Assembly: GCF_900104955.1 (NCBI RefSeq)
Contig: NZ_FNSI01000001.1
Span: 4,684,001-4,748,000, forward strand
DNA: 64,000 nt
Direction of reading: 5' to 3'
DNA from: Beijerinckia sp. 28-YEA-48
Lineage (GTDB): Bacteria > Pseudomonadota > Alphaproteobacteria > Rhizobiales > Beijerinckiaceae
Below are positions 1 to 7,888 of this stretch, piece after piece. Under the pieces are notes generated by a model that was not told the origin of the DNA, did not search any database, and saw nothing but the letters and a program-made list of their open reading frames with translations. The position numbers and the translations under genes were made by a program. How positions within the stretch are numbered: the stretch's first letter is position 1; each line of letters starts with the position of its first letter.

Positions 1-375
1 CGACCGGGACGTAACGAAGGTCGCAACGAGGGGCGTGGCGAAGGCCGCAACAGGGGCCCGCGTCCGCAGGGACGTTCCGACGGACAAACGGGCACTCCCG
101 AGGCTGGCGTGGCGGCTGCGCCTGTCGATGGCGCGGAAGCGCCGGCGCAGCAGCAGCGGCGCGACGGTGGCCGCGATCGCTTCAAGAAGAAATTCGAAGG
201 GCGCGGCGGTCAGAAGCCGGGCGAAGGTCGTCGGGACCGGCCGGATCAGCAGCGTCCGCAGAATCAGCGCTTCGAGCGGCCGAAGCCGAAAGAACGGCAG
301 CCCGATCCCAACTCGCCCTTCGCCAAGCTGGCGGCGTTGAAGGAGCAGCTGGAGAATAAGGATCGCAGCAGGTGA
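1..375 (+). CDS. C-terminal tail of an RNA/DNA helicase (5' end outside window)
   Basis: The frame is open from the first base to the TGA at 373-375, so this is the 3' end of a longer gene. The visible part is low complexity: Arg/Gly/Asn/Gln-rich (RNEGR- and RRDGGRDRF-like), then Lys/Pro-rich, ending in a short ordered motif PFAKLAALKEQLE. No catalytic helicase motif lies inside the window. The helicase assignment rests on known gene order in Hyphomicrobiales, where a Suv3-like helicase with such a basic tail precedes the S4 and fdxA genes. The tail probably helps bind RNA. Its stop overlaps the GTG start of the next gene (GTGA), so the two are translationally coupled. Confidence 0.7.
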   Translation, partial: RPGRNEGRNEGRGEGRNRGPRPQGRSDGQTGTPEAGVAAAPVDGAEAPAQQQRRDGGRDRFKKKFEGRGGQKPGEGRRDRPDQQRPQNQRFERPKPKERQPDPNSPFAKLAALKEQLENKDRSR

Positions 376-758
376 CGATTGCCGGGCGGCAACGGCTGGA
401 TAAGTGGCTGTGGTTCGCCCGCGTCGTTAAATCTCGCACCTTGGCGGCGAAGCTGGTGATGGATGGCTTTGTGCGCGTGAACAGCGTCAAGGCCGATGCG
501 CCAGCCAAGCCTGTCGGTCCGGGTGATGTTCTGACGATCGCCTTGGAGCGCCAGGTGCGTATCCTCAAAGTTCTTGCGCCGGGCGTCCGGCGGGGTCCCT
601 ATGAGGAGGCGCGCACCCTATATGAAGATTGTTCGCCACCGCCCGCCGCGCGCGATGAGACGCCAGAATTTGGCGAGCGGGAGCGGGGAACGGGCCGGCC
701 GACGAAGAAGGAGCGCCGAAGCCACGACGCGATCTTCGGCTCTGGCAAAGTTGATTAA
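372..758 (+). CDS. S4-domain RNA-binding protein (Hsp15-like)
   Basis: 128 residues. An S4 RNA-binding fold covers about residues 8-55, with the typical RLDKWLWFAR start and the VRVNSVKADAP and VGPGDVL turns. The remainder is a basic, disordered tail ending in KKERRSHDAIFG, common in this alphaproteobacterial family. By homology it binds structured RNA, most likely rRNA on stalled 50S subunits as Hsp15 does; that function is inferred. The GTG start at 372 overlaps the helicase stop by four bases, which supports this start and co-translation. Confidence 0.85.
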   Translation: MTIAGRQRLDKWLWFARVVKSRTLAAKLVMDGFVRVNSVKADAPAKPVGPGDVLTIALERQVRILKVLAPGVRRGPYEEARTLYEDCSPPPAARDETPEFGERERGTGRPTKKERRSHDAIFGSGKVD

Positions 759-880
759 GATGATCAGGGTTGCAATCGCCGACGCATTCAGCCAAGAGGC
801 TGCCGATGTCAGGCAGCGGGCGTAGCCCCTGTGAATGACCGCCCAAATCCGCAAGGGGTCATGGGCGCGAGGAGAGACTG

Positions 881-1219
881 ATGACCTATGTCGTCGTAGA
901 GAACTGCATCAAGTGCAAGTATATGGATTGCGTCGAGGTGTGCCCCGTGGACTGTTTCTACGAGGGCGACAACATGCTGGCGATCCATCCCGACGAATGT
1001 ATCGACTGCGGCGTGTGCGAGCCAGAGTGCCCGGCCGAGGCGATCAAGCCGGATTCGGAGCCGGGCCTGGACAAATGGCTCAAGCTCAATGCCGACATGG
1101 CCAAGTCCTGGCCAAACATCACGATCAAGCGCGATGCGCCGGCGGATGCCAAGGAATTCGACGGAAAACCGGGAAAATTCGAGGCTTACTTCACGGATAA
1201 GCCCGGCGAAGGCGATTAA
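881..1219 (+). CDS. fdxA: 7Fe-8S ferredoxin FdxA
   Basis: 112 residues, a full-length FdxA-type ferredoxin. The cysteines at 9, 12, 17, 21, 25, 40, 43, 46 and 50 match the spacing of Azotobacter FdI (shifted by one), which carries one [3Fe-4S] and one [4Fe-4S] cluster: CIKC, then CVEVCP, then [12 protein letters not shown]. The second half is the usual helical tail with WPNIT. It is a soluble low-potential electron carrier; its partner cannot be told from context. The ATG at 881 follows a GGAGAG-like ribosome site. The next gene on this strand is CarD, 460 bases away, so it probably ends its own transcript. Confidence 0.93.
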   Translation: MTYVVVENCIKCKYMDCVEVCPVDCFYEGDNMLAIHPDECIDCGVCEPECPAEAIKPDSEPGLDKWLKLNADMAKSWPNITIKRDAPADAKEFDGKPGKFEAYFTDKPGEGD

Positions 1220-1384
1220 AGCGCGGCATTTTGGCCCGGTCGCCGTGGCGGTTTCAGCCCGGCCACTGCCAGTAGGGTCAAAGTTCCGCCATCAATTCCA
1301 GTGAATTGCAACAATCCACGCCGTTCTGGTGGGACGGCGTTAACCTTTGCGCGCGGCCAAAGCACAGTTCCATGCCGGAATTCT

Positions 1385-1413
1385 TTGATTCCAGCAGTAT
1401 TTTGTGCTATACC
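1385..1413 (+). promoter_or_regulatory. Candidate sigma70-type promoter
   Basis: TTGATT at 1385-1390 and TATACC at 1408-1413 are separated by exactly 17 bases. It lies in the 460-base gap between fdxA and carD, about 270 bases before the carD start but only about 75 bases before a strong terminator, which suggests it drives a short transcript. This is a visual match only. Confidence 0.4.
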
Positions 1414-1418
1414 TCTTT

Positions 1419-1494
1419 TTAACAGTCGTTAATTCCGCTCACCGAGGACCCGCCGTTACAGGAGGCCGCTCCGGTTTTCCGGGGCTGTTTTTTT
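1419..1494 (+). ncRNA. Candidate small RNA between fdxA and carD
   Basis: A promoter-like pair ends at 1413 and an intrinsic terminator ends at 1494, bracketing about 75 bases with no open frame. The transcript would contain an exposed GGAGG-like stretch before the terminator stem. I do not recognise a known family. It could instead be an attenuated carD leader or simply the fdxA terminator with a chance promoter match. Confidence 0.35.
1468..1494 (+). terminator. Intrinsic terminator upstream of carD
   Basis: A seven-pair stem, GCTCCGG (1468-1474) with CCGGGGC (1479-1485, one G-U pair), has a TTTT loop and is followed by a run of seven T at 1488-1494. It ends either the fdxA transcript or a short RNA starting near 1419. 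Confidence 0.75.
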
Positions 1495-1613
1495 GTCGAC
1501 ATGGGACAGCCCCTTGCCGGCGCTGTTTTCAATCTGAACGAGCGAGCAATTAATCACTGTTTTTGTTTAGGTAATCAGTGCTCTGCTCCCATGTGAGCGC
1601 TGCTTCTACCTAA

Positions 1614-1662
1614 CCGGATGCTCTCTGTCATCCGGAAAATCACCCCGTCTCCACAGCGGGGT
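1614..1662 (+). promoter_or_regulatory. Two hairpins in the carD 5' leader
   Basis: The perfect inverted repeat CCGGATG (1614-1620) / CATCCGG (1629-1635) is followed by ACCCCG (1642-1647) / CGGGGT (1657-1662), immediately before the carD ribosome site AGGAG (1667-1671). Two consecutive stems that close to a start codon suggest control of carD translation or mRNA stability. The rest of the 1220-1679 gap holds only the candidate sRNA and its terminator. Confidence 0.4.
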
Positions 1663-1679
1663 AAGCAGGAGTAGCGAGT

Positions 1680-3095
1680 ATGTCGTCGACCAAGAAAACG
1701 GCCAAAATTATAAAGGCCAAGGCTATGGCGCGTTCATCCACGAAGGAAAAGGTGAAAACCGGGCTTTCCGGCAAAACCGCGAAATCCGAAGTGGACAAGG
1801 CCAAATTAAAGGCGGCGACAAAAGACAAGGACAAGGCGGCCAGCAAGGCGAAGGACATCGCCAAACCGGTCGCGAAGACTTTCACCAAACCGGTGGCTAA
1901 GCCGGTGATCGTAAAGTCGGCTGTCAAGCCGGCGGTAGGGAAAGTGTCCGCTGAAGCCAAGGTTGACAAAAAGTCTGCCGGAACAACAGCAAAGACTGCT
2001 TCGGTACAGGTTCTTAAACCTGTTGCTGGCAAGAAGTCTGAGGCACTTCCCAAAGCGCAAGAGAACAAGACAACAATCGTGAAAAAAACTCAGCAAGCGA
2101 ATGATGTGGCGCCTCCTGCCAAGGATAACGCGCCCGTGAAATCTGCCGCCCCGGTGAAGCCGGTGGCAAAAGCCATCCCCGCCAAGGCCGTCGAGGCCAA
2201 GGTGGAAGCCAAGACCGATGCGCCGAAGCCGGCTGCGAAGGTTGCTGCCAAGCCGGCGCCGGCGAAAGCCGAGAGCGCGAAGCCGGCGGCTGCCAAGCCT
2301 GCCGCGCCGAGCAAAGCGGCTGCCGCGCCTGTTGCTGAGACCAAACCTGCTGCCATTCCCGCCATGCCGCCGCGTCCCGTCGGGGGCCCGGTGCCGCCGC
2401 GTCCGCCAGGTGGTGGCATGCCGTCGGGCCGGTTTGGCGCCGCCCGCCAGCCGTTCCCGCCGATCGTCAAGCCCGTTGATCCGCGCGCTGCCGCCAATGG
2501 CGGCAAGGTGCCGGGTGGCGTCGCCAAGACCGGCTTCAAGACCCACGAATATATCGTCTATCCCGCTCACGGCGTCGGTCAGATCATCGCCACCGAGGAG
2601 CAGGAAGTCGCCGGCCACAAGCTGGAGCTTTATGTCATCAGCTTCTTCAAGGATAAGCTGACCTTGAAGGTGCCGCTGCCGAAGGTTCTGTCCGGCGCGA
2701 TCCGCAAATTGTCGGATGGCCCGACGGTGCAGAAATCGCTCGACACGTTGACCGGCCGCGCGCGCGTCAAGCGCACGATGTGGTCGCGCCGCGCTCAGGA
2801 ATACGAAGCGAAAATCAATTCGGGCGATCTCGTTGCGATCGCTGAAGTGGTGCGCGATCTTTATCGCTCCGAAGCGCAGCCCGAGCAGTCCTATTCCGAA
2901 CGGCAGCTCTACGAAGCCGCCCTCGATCGGATGGCCCGCGAAGTCGGCGTCGTGCAGAAGCTCACCGAGACCGAATCGCTCAAGGTGATCGAGCAGCATC
3001 TGGAGAAGGGGCCGCGTCGCGGCACCCGTGCCGAAGCTGCGGCGGAGGCGGATGCCGATTCGGACAGCGACGGCGAAATCGACGCCGCCGCCTGA
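1680..3095 (+). CDS. carD: CarD/CdnL-type RNA polymerase-binding regulator with long basic N-terminus
   Basis: 471 residues, against roughly 170-200 for a usual alphaproteobacterial CarD. Residues 1 to about 280 are low complexity and histone H1-like: Lys/Ala/Pro repeats such as KPVAKPV, AKPAPAKAES and KPAAAKPAA, then a Pro/Gly/Arg stretch. From about residue 283 comes a canonical CarD domain beginning THEYIVYPAHGVGQI (the RNAP beta-binding Tudor-like fold), followed by the helical DNA-facing domain with TMWSRRAQEYEAKI and an acidic Asp/Glu C-terminus. CarD proteins stabilise open complexes, notably at rRNA promoters. The AGGAG at 1667-1671, eight bases before ATG 1680, supports the long start. 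The basic tail may add nonspecific DNA binding (inference). Confidence 0.9.
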   Translation: MSSTKKTAKIIKAKAMARSSTKEKVKTGLSGKTAKSEVDKAKLKAATKDKDKAASKAKDIAKPVAKTFTKPVAKPVIVKSAVKPAVGKVSAEAKVDKKSAGTTAKTASVQVLKPVAGKKSEALPKAQENKTTIVKKTQQANDVAPPAKDNAPVKSAAPVKPVAKAIPAKAVEAKVEAKTDAPKPAAKVAAKPAPAKAESAKPAAAKPAAPSKAAAAPVAETKPAAIPAMPPRPVGGPVPPRPPGGGMPSGRFGAARQPFPPIVKPVDPRAAANGGKVPGGVAKTGFKTHEYIVYPAHGVGQIIATEEQEVAGHKLELYVISFFKDKLTLKVPLPKVLSGAIRKLSDGPTVQKSLDTLTGRARVKRTMWSRRAQEYEAKINSGDLVAIAEVVRDLYRSEAQPEQSYSERQLYEAALDRMAREVGVVQKLTETESLKVIEQHLEKGPRRGTRAEAAAEADADSDSDGEIDAAA

Positions 3096-3120
3096 TCGGC
3101 CCAAGCTTCAACATTTCAAG

Positions 3121-3149
3121 AAAAACCCGGCTCGCCAGCCGGGTTTTTT
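3121..3149 (+). terminator. Intrinsic terminator after carD
   Basis: AACCCGGCT (3124-3132), loop CGCC, AGCCGGGTT (3137-3145), followed by T residues to 3149. A nine-pair perfect stem, so a strong rho-independent terminator. It also argues against starting the next gene inside carD. Confidence 0.92.
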
Positions 3150-3186
3150 ATTGCGAGACTGGCGTCATGGATCGGTGGAGGGGCCG

Positions 3187-3543
3187 ATGGACGCGCATAA
3201 CTTTCTCATCTCGGATCGTGCTCGCGCCTATTTCGAGGATTGCACGAAGCTCGATCTGTTCCGCGATCTCAGCACGAAAATTTCCGATCTCATTCCGCTC
3301 ATTGCTTGGACGCTCGGTGTCGAGAGCCGCAACCGGGACGGCGAGATCATCGCGCAGCGTGGTCCCCACTACGCGATGACTTTCATGAGCAAGGATAAAA
3401 TCCTCACGGGCAAACAGCCGTTCGTATTGCTGCCCTTTGACGGTGGAACAATCGGCCTCTGGCCCGGGCCTGACGTGACGACAGAAGCTGCTTACGAGAT
3501 CGACGTGATCGAGGGGCAGATTTCGGTCTTGCCCCGCGCGTAA
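3187..3543 (+). CDS. Hypothetical protein, 118 residues
   Basis: Not recognised. I chose ATG 3187 (MDAHNFLISDRARAYF) because it has GGAGGGG just upstream and lies after the carD terminator; a longer open frame reaches back to 3028 but would start inside carD and span the terminator. The protein is mixed alpha/beta with no signal peptide, no membrane segment and no cysteine pair, and ends IDVIEGQISVLPRA. It converges on the M48 protease gene, with ten bases between the stops. Confidence 0.6.
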   Translation: MDAHNFLISDRARAYFEDCTKLDLFRDLSTKISDLIPLIAWTLGVESRNRDGEIIAQRGPHYAMTFMSKDKILTGKQPFVLLPFDGGTIGLWPGPDVTTEAAYEIDVIEGQISVLPRA

Positions 3544-3553
3544 CGATAGCCGT

Positions 3554-5038
3554 TTATTCGACGACGATCTTGTACTGCCGGCCCGGCTCCAAGCTGGCGC
3601 CGCGCTGTAGGCCGTTGATCAGCAGGAACACGTCGAGATTGCGATCGGTCATCGCCATGCGCTGCGCCATACTCGAGATGGTGTCGCCGCCCTGGGCCGG
3701 GACGATGGCGATGTGCAGCGGCTTGAGGGCGCGCGCCTCCTGCGGCGGCAGGCGGCGGAAGGAATTGATGGCGGCCAAGAATTTTTTGTCCGCGTCCGGC
3801 GTTAAATTCTTGCTGGCGAAAATGATGCGGAACACGTCGCCGCCCATGCGCACCACGGCGACGCGAAAGCGCCAATCGTTTTCGGTGGCTGTTGCGGTTG
3901 CCGCCGGCAGGCCGTTGATGGTGAGCGCCTGGATCGTCGATTGGTCGAGACCGGCGACCCAGCCTGTGCCGAGATAGGCCTCAAGCGATTGCTCCTCGCC
4001 GAGGCGGACATTGTCGAGGCGCAGGGCTTCCGAACCACCGGCGGCGACGCCGAGCACCGCCTGGGCGGTGTTCTCCAGGGTAAAGCCTTCCGGTGCGATG
4101 AAAGAGAATCCGAGCTTGCCATGGGCGAAGCGGCGACCGCGCACGATGCCGTCGGCTGGATCATCGCCGAAGTCGATGCCGTTGATCGCCGCGAGATAGG
4201 CCTCGCGGTCGATGGCGCCCATGCCCGGCGCGCCGAACTGGCGGGCGGCGTTGCGGGCCCGTTCGATGCGTTCCTGGGTCGAGGGATGGGTCGACATGAT
4301 GTCGGGCTGTTGATCGCTGCTGCGGTTGCCGAGCAAGGCGGCGCGCATCGCGGTCGAGCGGCTCAGCGCCTGCAGGAAGCGCGAGGCGCCATAGGGATCG
4401 TACCCGGCGCGGCCGAGGTTGCGCACGCTGATCAGGTCGGCGTCGAATTCCTGCTGGCGGGTGAAGCCGGCGAGGGTGAGCTTGTCGAAGGCGGAGACCT
4501 CTTCGCTGCGCTCGCGGCTTTGCAGCTGCCGGGTGACGCGGCTGCGCAATTCGCTGGTCTTCAGCGCTTCCTCGCGCTGAAAAGCATGGCGCGCAGTGAC
4601 ATGGCCGATTTCATGGGCCATCACGGCGGCCACCTCAGCGGAATCATTGGCCAAAGCGAGCAAGCCGCGCGTCACATAGATATTGCCCGACGGCAGCGCG
4701 AAGGCGTTGACGACAGGAGAGTTAAGGATCGTGACACGATAGGCAGGGCCGGGATTTTCATCCGCCGCCGCCAGTTTCGCCAGAATCTGATTGAGCAGCT
4801 GTTCGGCCGCCGGCGCTCTGTATTCGCCACCGAACATGGAGACGAGCTGGCGATGTTCCGCCGTCCCTCGTGGTTCGTTTCCGGTGGTGCGCGGCGCCTG
4901 CGAAGGCACGGCCGGGCCTTGCGGCTGTTGGTTGTTGTCGGGGTCGAACGTGGCGCAGCCGGCCAACGCCAGCAGAAGGGCCAAACTGGCCAGCCGGGCG
5001 GAAAACGATCGGGAAAAAGGGTAAGTAAAAGAATTCAT
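3554..5038 (-). CDS. M48-family metalloprotease lipoprotein with LysM-like C-terminus
   Basis: 494 residues from the chosen start MNSFTYPF. A lipoprotein signal ends in LALAGC (lipid Cys28). The Zn-binding motif is HEIGH at 142-146, with the third ligand Glu197 in QQEFDAD, the hallmark of M48/Ste24-like peptidases. A central domain follows, and the last ~60 residues (QGGDTISSMAQRM to PGRQYKIVVE) resemble a LysM repeat. By analogy with BepA/YfgC it is a periplasmic protease for outer-membrane protein quality control. The frame is open to 5194, but the lipobox fixes the start near 5038. Confidence 0.88.
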   Translation of the reverse strand: MNSFTYPFSRSFSARLASLALLLALAGCATFDPDNNQQPQGPAVPSQAPRTTGNEPRGTAEHRQLVSMFGGEYRAPAAEQLLNQILAKLAAADENPGPAYRVTILNSPVVNAFALPSGNIYVTRGLLALANDSAEVAAVMAHEIGHVTARHAFQREEALKTSELRSRVTRQLQSRERSEEVSAFDKLTLAGFTRQQEFDADLISVRNLGRAGYDPYGASRFLQALSRSTAMRAALLGNRSSDQQPDIMSTHPSTQERIERARNAARQFGAPGMGAIDREAYLAAINGIDFGDDPADGIVRGRRFAHGKLGFSFIAPEGFTLENTAQAVLGVAAGGSEALRLDNVRLGEEQSLEAYLGTGWVAGLDQSTIQALTINGLPAATATATENDWRFRVAVVRMGGDVFRIIFASKNLTPDADKKFLAAINSFRRLPPQEARALKPLHIAIVPAQGGDTISSMAQRMAMTDRNLDVFLLINGLQRGASLEPGRQYKIVVE

Positions 5039-5228
5039 AGATTTATAACGGCAAACCATAGGATTGAGTTCAACCTGTGGCAAAAATCGACCGATCCGTC
5101 TCGGCAAATGGTCGAGCAGATGGTCGAGGTTGAAGCTCATGGCGTAAGGACGGGCTCCCCCAGGCTGATAAAATCTTAGAACCCATCTTGCCACGGCTCG
5201 ATGGAGGATTTCTTACCACTTATTATTG

Positions 5229-5271
5229 CGACTTGTTACCTATCGCTTGTTATTTGCCGCTTGCTACCTGC
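5229..5271. repeat. Three imperfect ~14-15-base tandem units
   Basis: Units at 5229-5243, 5244-5257 and 5258-5271 share the pattern cg(a)cttg-tacct/tattt. The last overlaps the 3' end of the SGNH-like gene, whose stop is at 5264. No function is evident. Confidence 0.4.
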
Positions 5272-6397
5272 CGCGGACACGCACTGTCCAGGCGCCATCG
5301 TCGGCGGCGTCCTTGCCAGCCAGCGCCGCCGCCAGATCGTCCTCGATGCGTTGAGCGACAGGCAGCCTGTGATGATAGGGGTCCCAGAAGGTGGCGTCGT
5401 TGCGATTCAAGGCTGAATCGATGCGCCAGTCGATGACCGTTGCCTGATGGCGGCGAGCCACCGCGTCCATGTCGACCTTGCAGGCGGCTTCCTCGGCCGC
5501 CTCGCGGGAACCCGGCACGGGTAAGGTCGAGATGTGGGTCGGCAGCCAGATCAGCACGGTGCGGGTGCGATCGCCTTCGCGTTTCAGAATGTCGTCGAGC
5601 CAATCTTGGGCCGGGAAGCGCAGCGCTGCCTGCTCGGCCGGTGTGAGCACGACCGGCGGCGTGACCGGCACGATGGTGTGGGGACGATCACCCCAGATGC
5701 GCTGTTGCGCGGCGGCGAGATCATAGGTGTCGTCGGGCGGCGTGTAGACGCTGAAGCCGTTGGGCTGCAAGCGGATGCGGCCATGGCCGAGATTGGTCAT
5801 GACGATGCGCGCCGCCGTCTCGATCGTCTTGCCGTTCAAGAGATAGAGAAAATCGTTCCACGGATTGTCGTCGAACATCCAGTCGGGGAAAGCGCGGATG
5901 GTCAGCTTCCTGTCCGGCTGATCAGCGCGCGGGTCGCACCACCAATGATCGAGGCCGACGATCAGCACCTTCGGCGGGCCCTTCACGCGCAGGAACAGAT
6001 CGGCCATCTGCATCTGTTCCCAGGGCGTCGCGGCGTTCATCGCCACATTGGCGAGGCGGCTGCCGAAGGTCTTGTCGAGCCGATCGGGATCGAACAGGCG
6101 GATCATCGAATTGCCGACGATGATCGAATCGTAATTCCCCTTGCGAATGATCGCTGGATAGAAATGCCGCTGGCTGGTGTCGATGTTCGGGCGTGGCATC
6201 GCTGGCGCGAACGGCACCACCTGATAGGGATCGACGATCAGGATGAAGGCCGCGCACGCCGCCAGTCCGCCAACGAAAGTGCCGAACAAGGTCTTGCTGA
6301 AACGGCGCCAGCGCGAACCGCTCGACGCGTCGCGTTGCGCATCGTCGCGTTTGGCGGCGATCCAGTTCGTCAATCCTGTGCGCAGCGTATCGAGCAT
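5264..6397 (-). CDS. SGNH-hydrolase-like membrane-anchored protein, MBOAT partner
   Basis: 377 residues. One N-terminal membrane anchor lies near residues 35-56 (FGTFVGGLAACAAFILIV), followed by an extracytoplasmic domain. IIVGNSMIRLFDP resembles block I of DltD/AlgJ-like SGNH proteins (GNS in place of GDS), and DHWWCD lies further on. It starts two bases after the stop of the MBOAT gene, the standard pairing in which MBOAT passes an acyl group through the membrane and the SGNH partner acts on the outside glycan. The glycan is unknown. The family call rests on context and weak motifs. Confidence 0.65.
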   Translation of the reverse strand: MLDTLRTGLTNWIAAKRDDAQRDASSGSRWRRFSKTLFGTFVGGLAACAAFILIVDPYQVVPFAPAMPRPNIDTSQRHFYPAIIRKGNYDSIIVGNSMIRLFDPDRLDKTFGSRLANVAMNAATPWEQMQMADLFLRVKGPPKVLIVGLDHWWCDPRADQPDRKLTIRAFPDWMFDDNPWNDFLYLLNGKTIETAARIVMTNLGHGRIRLQPNGFSVYTPPDDTYDLAAAQQRIWGDRPHTIVPVTPPVVLTPAEQAALRFPAQDWLDDILKREGDRTRTVLIWLPTHISTLPVPGSREAAEEAACKVDMDAVARRHQATVIDWRIDSALNRNDATFWDPYHHRLPVAQRIEDDLAAALAGKDAADDGAWTVRVRGR

Positions 6398-6399
6398 GA

Positions 6400-7770
6400 T
6401 CAGAACTGGAAGTAGATGAAGGGAGTGGGCGCGCCCTTGCCGATTTCAAGGACGCAGATGACGGCAACGACAGCGACGACGACGGCGAGCAGCACGCTGG
6501 GGAAAATATAGCGATCCTTCAATTCATGCGCTGAAGGGATGAGCGCGGCGATGGCGGCGGCCACCAGCATCATGCGCCAGGCTTCGAGCCGGCCGCTGAA
6601 ACCGTTGAAGCCGGCCATGGAGGAGAGAATAGATCCGGCCGAGGTAAAATCGACGGAGCGGAAGATGACCCAGCCGACGATGACGAACAGCATGGTGATG
6701 AACCAGGCCAGGAGCGTCGGCATGGGGCGGCCGAGGCGTTGCCAATAGCGGCAGATGACCAGGCCGACACCGTTCCAGACGCCCCACACCACATAGGTCC
6801 AGCCGGCGCCGTGCCACAGGCCGCAGATCGCCATGGCGAGAATGATGGCCAAGATGTAGCGCAGTTCGCCATGGCGGCTGCCGCCGAGCGGAATGTAGAG
6901 ATAGTCGCGAATGAAGTTCGACAGCGAAATGTGCCAGCGCCGCCAGAAGTCCTGCAGCGACGTCGACAGATAAGGCCGGCGGAAGTTTTCCGGCAGGACG
7001 AGGCCGAACATTAGCGCGATGCCGATGGCCATTTCCGTATAGGCGGAGAAATCGAGAAACAGCTGGAAGGTGAAGGCGAGCGCCGCCGTCCAGGCTTCGC
7101 CGAAGGTCAGCGCCGTATGCGTGGCTTTGTCATAGAGCCTATCGGCGATGGGACCGAGCTGATCGGCGACGAGAACTTTCTTGGCCAGGCCCAAAACGAA
7201 CAGCACGCCGGCGACGGCGAAGCGTTGGGCGAGGCCAGGGCGGCGCGGATCGAGCGAGAACTGCGGCACCAATTCGTTGTGACGCACGATCGGGCCGGCG
7301 ATCAGATGCGGAAACACCAGAACGAACAGCGCGAAGGGGCGCAGCGGATAGATCGGCGCTTCGCCGCGGCGCAGGTCCACCAGATAAGAGATGAGCTGGA
7401 AGGAGAAGAAGCTGATGCCGATCGGCAGTATCAGGCCGGAGCGCGGCAGATGCCAACCGGTGATCGCGTCCAGCGAGGCGACGAGGAAATCGAGATATTT
7501 GAAAGTGGCGAGCGAGCCGAGATTGATCAGAACGCCGAGCACGATCACCGGCAGGCGGCGGCCTTTGTTCGACAGCCGGGCCAGCAGCCAGGTCAGCCCG
7601 ATCTGGCCGATGAGCAGCGGCAGAAAGCGCACATCCCACCAGGCGTAGAACACCAGCGAGGCGGCGATCAGCGCATACTGCCGCAAACGCTCGCTCGACA
7701 CTGCCAGCCAATAGGCGGCCAGGGTCAGCGGCATGAAAATCAGAATGAACGGCTGGCTTTGAAACAGCAT
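6400..7770 (-). CDS. MBOAT-family membrane O-acyltransferase (AlgI-like)
   Basis: 456 residues, a polytopic membrane protein with about ten hydrophobic segments. It carries the MBOAT core: FWRRWHISLSNFIRDYLYIP and the invariant His in GLWHGAGWTYVVWG. The N-terminal MLFQSQPFILIFMPLTL is typical of AlgI/DltB-like members. It probably transfers acetyl groups from the cytoplasm to a surface polysaccharide, with the downstream SGNH-like protein. No alginate or Dlt genes are nearby, and the right end of the window has cellulose-type genes, so exopolysaccharide acetylation is one possible role (inference). Confidence 0.92.
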   Translation of the reverse strand: MLFQSQPFILIFMPLTLAAYWLAVSSERLRQYALIAASLVFYAWWDVRFLPLLIGQIGLTWLLARLSNKGRRLPVIVLGVLINLGSLATFKYLDFLVASLDAITGWHLPRSGLILPIGISFFSFQLISYLVDLRRGEAPIYPLRPFALFVLVFPHLIAGPIVRHNELVPQFSLDPRRPGLAQRFAVAGVLFVLGLAKKVLVADQLGPIADRLYDKATHTALTFGEAWTAALAFTFQLFLDFSAYTEMAIGIALMFGLVLPENFRRPYLSTSLQDFWRRWHISLSNFIRDYLYIPLGGSRHGELRYILAIILAMAICGLWHGAGWTYVVWGVWNGVGLVICRYWQRLGRPMPTLLAWFITMLFVIVGWVIFRSVDFTSAGSILSSMAGFNGFSGRLEAWRMMLVAAAIAALIPSAHELKDRYIFPSVLLAVVVAVVAVICVLEIGKGAPTPFIYFQF

Positions 7771-7888
7771 CCGGGGCGGTTGTTTGGTTATAGCGGCAGG
7801 TTCGATACGCCGCCGGCTGCGATGCGGCGGACCATAGTGGCTGGGGGGGCCGCCGCCAAGCCGGGATTGCCTTGGGGCAAGCGGCGGA

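Noticed and set aside
3028-3543. Longer 171-codon version of the hypothetical gene after carD
   Set aside because: It would start inside carD and cross a strong terminator; ATG 3187 has a better ribosome site.
3941-5179. 412-codon plus-strand frame opposite the M48 protease
   Set aside because: The minus-strand gene has HEIGH, a lipobox and normal codon use; the plus frame is a high-GC shadow.
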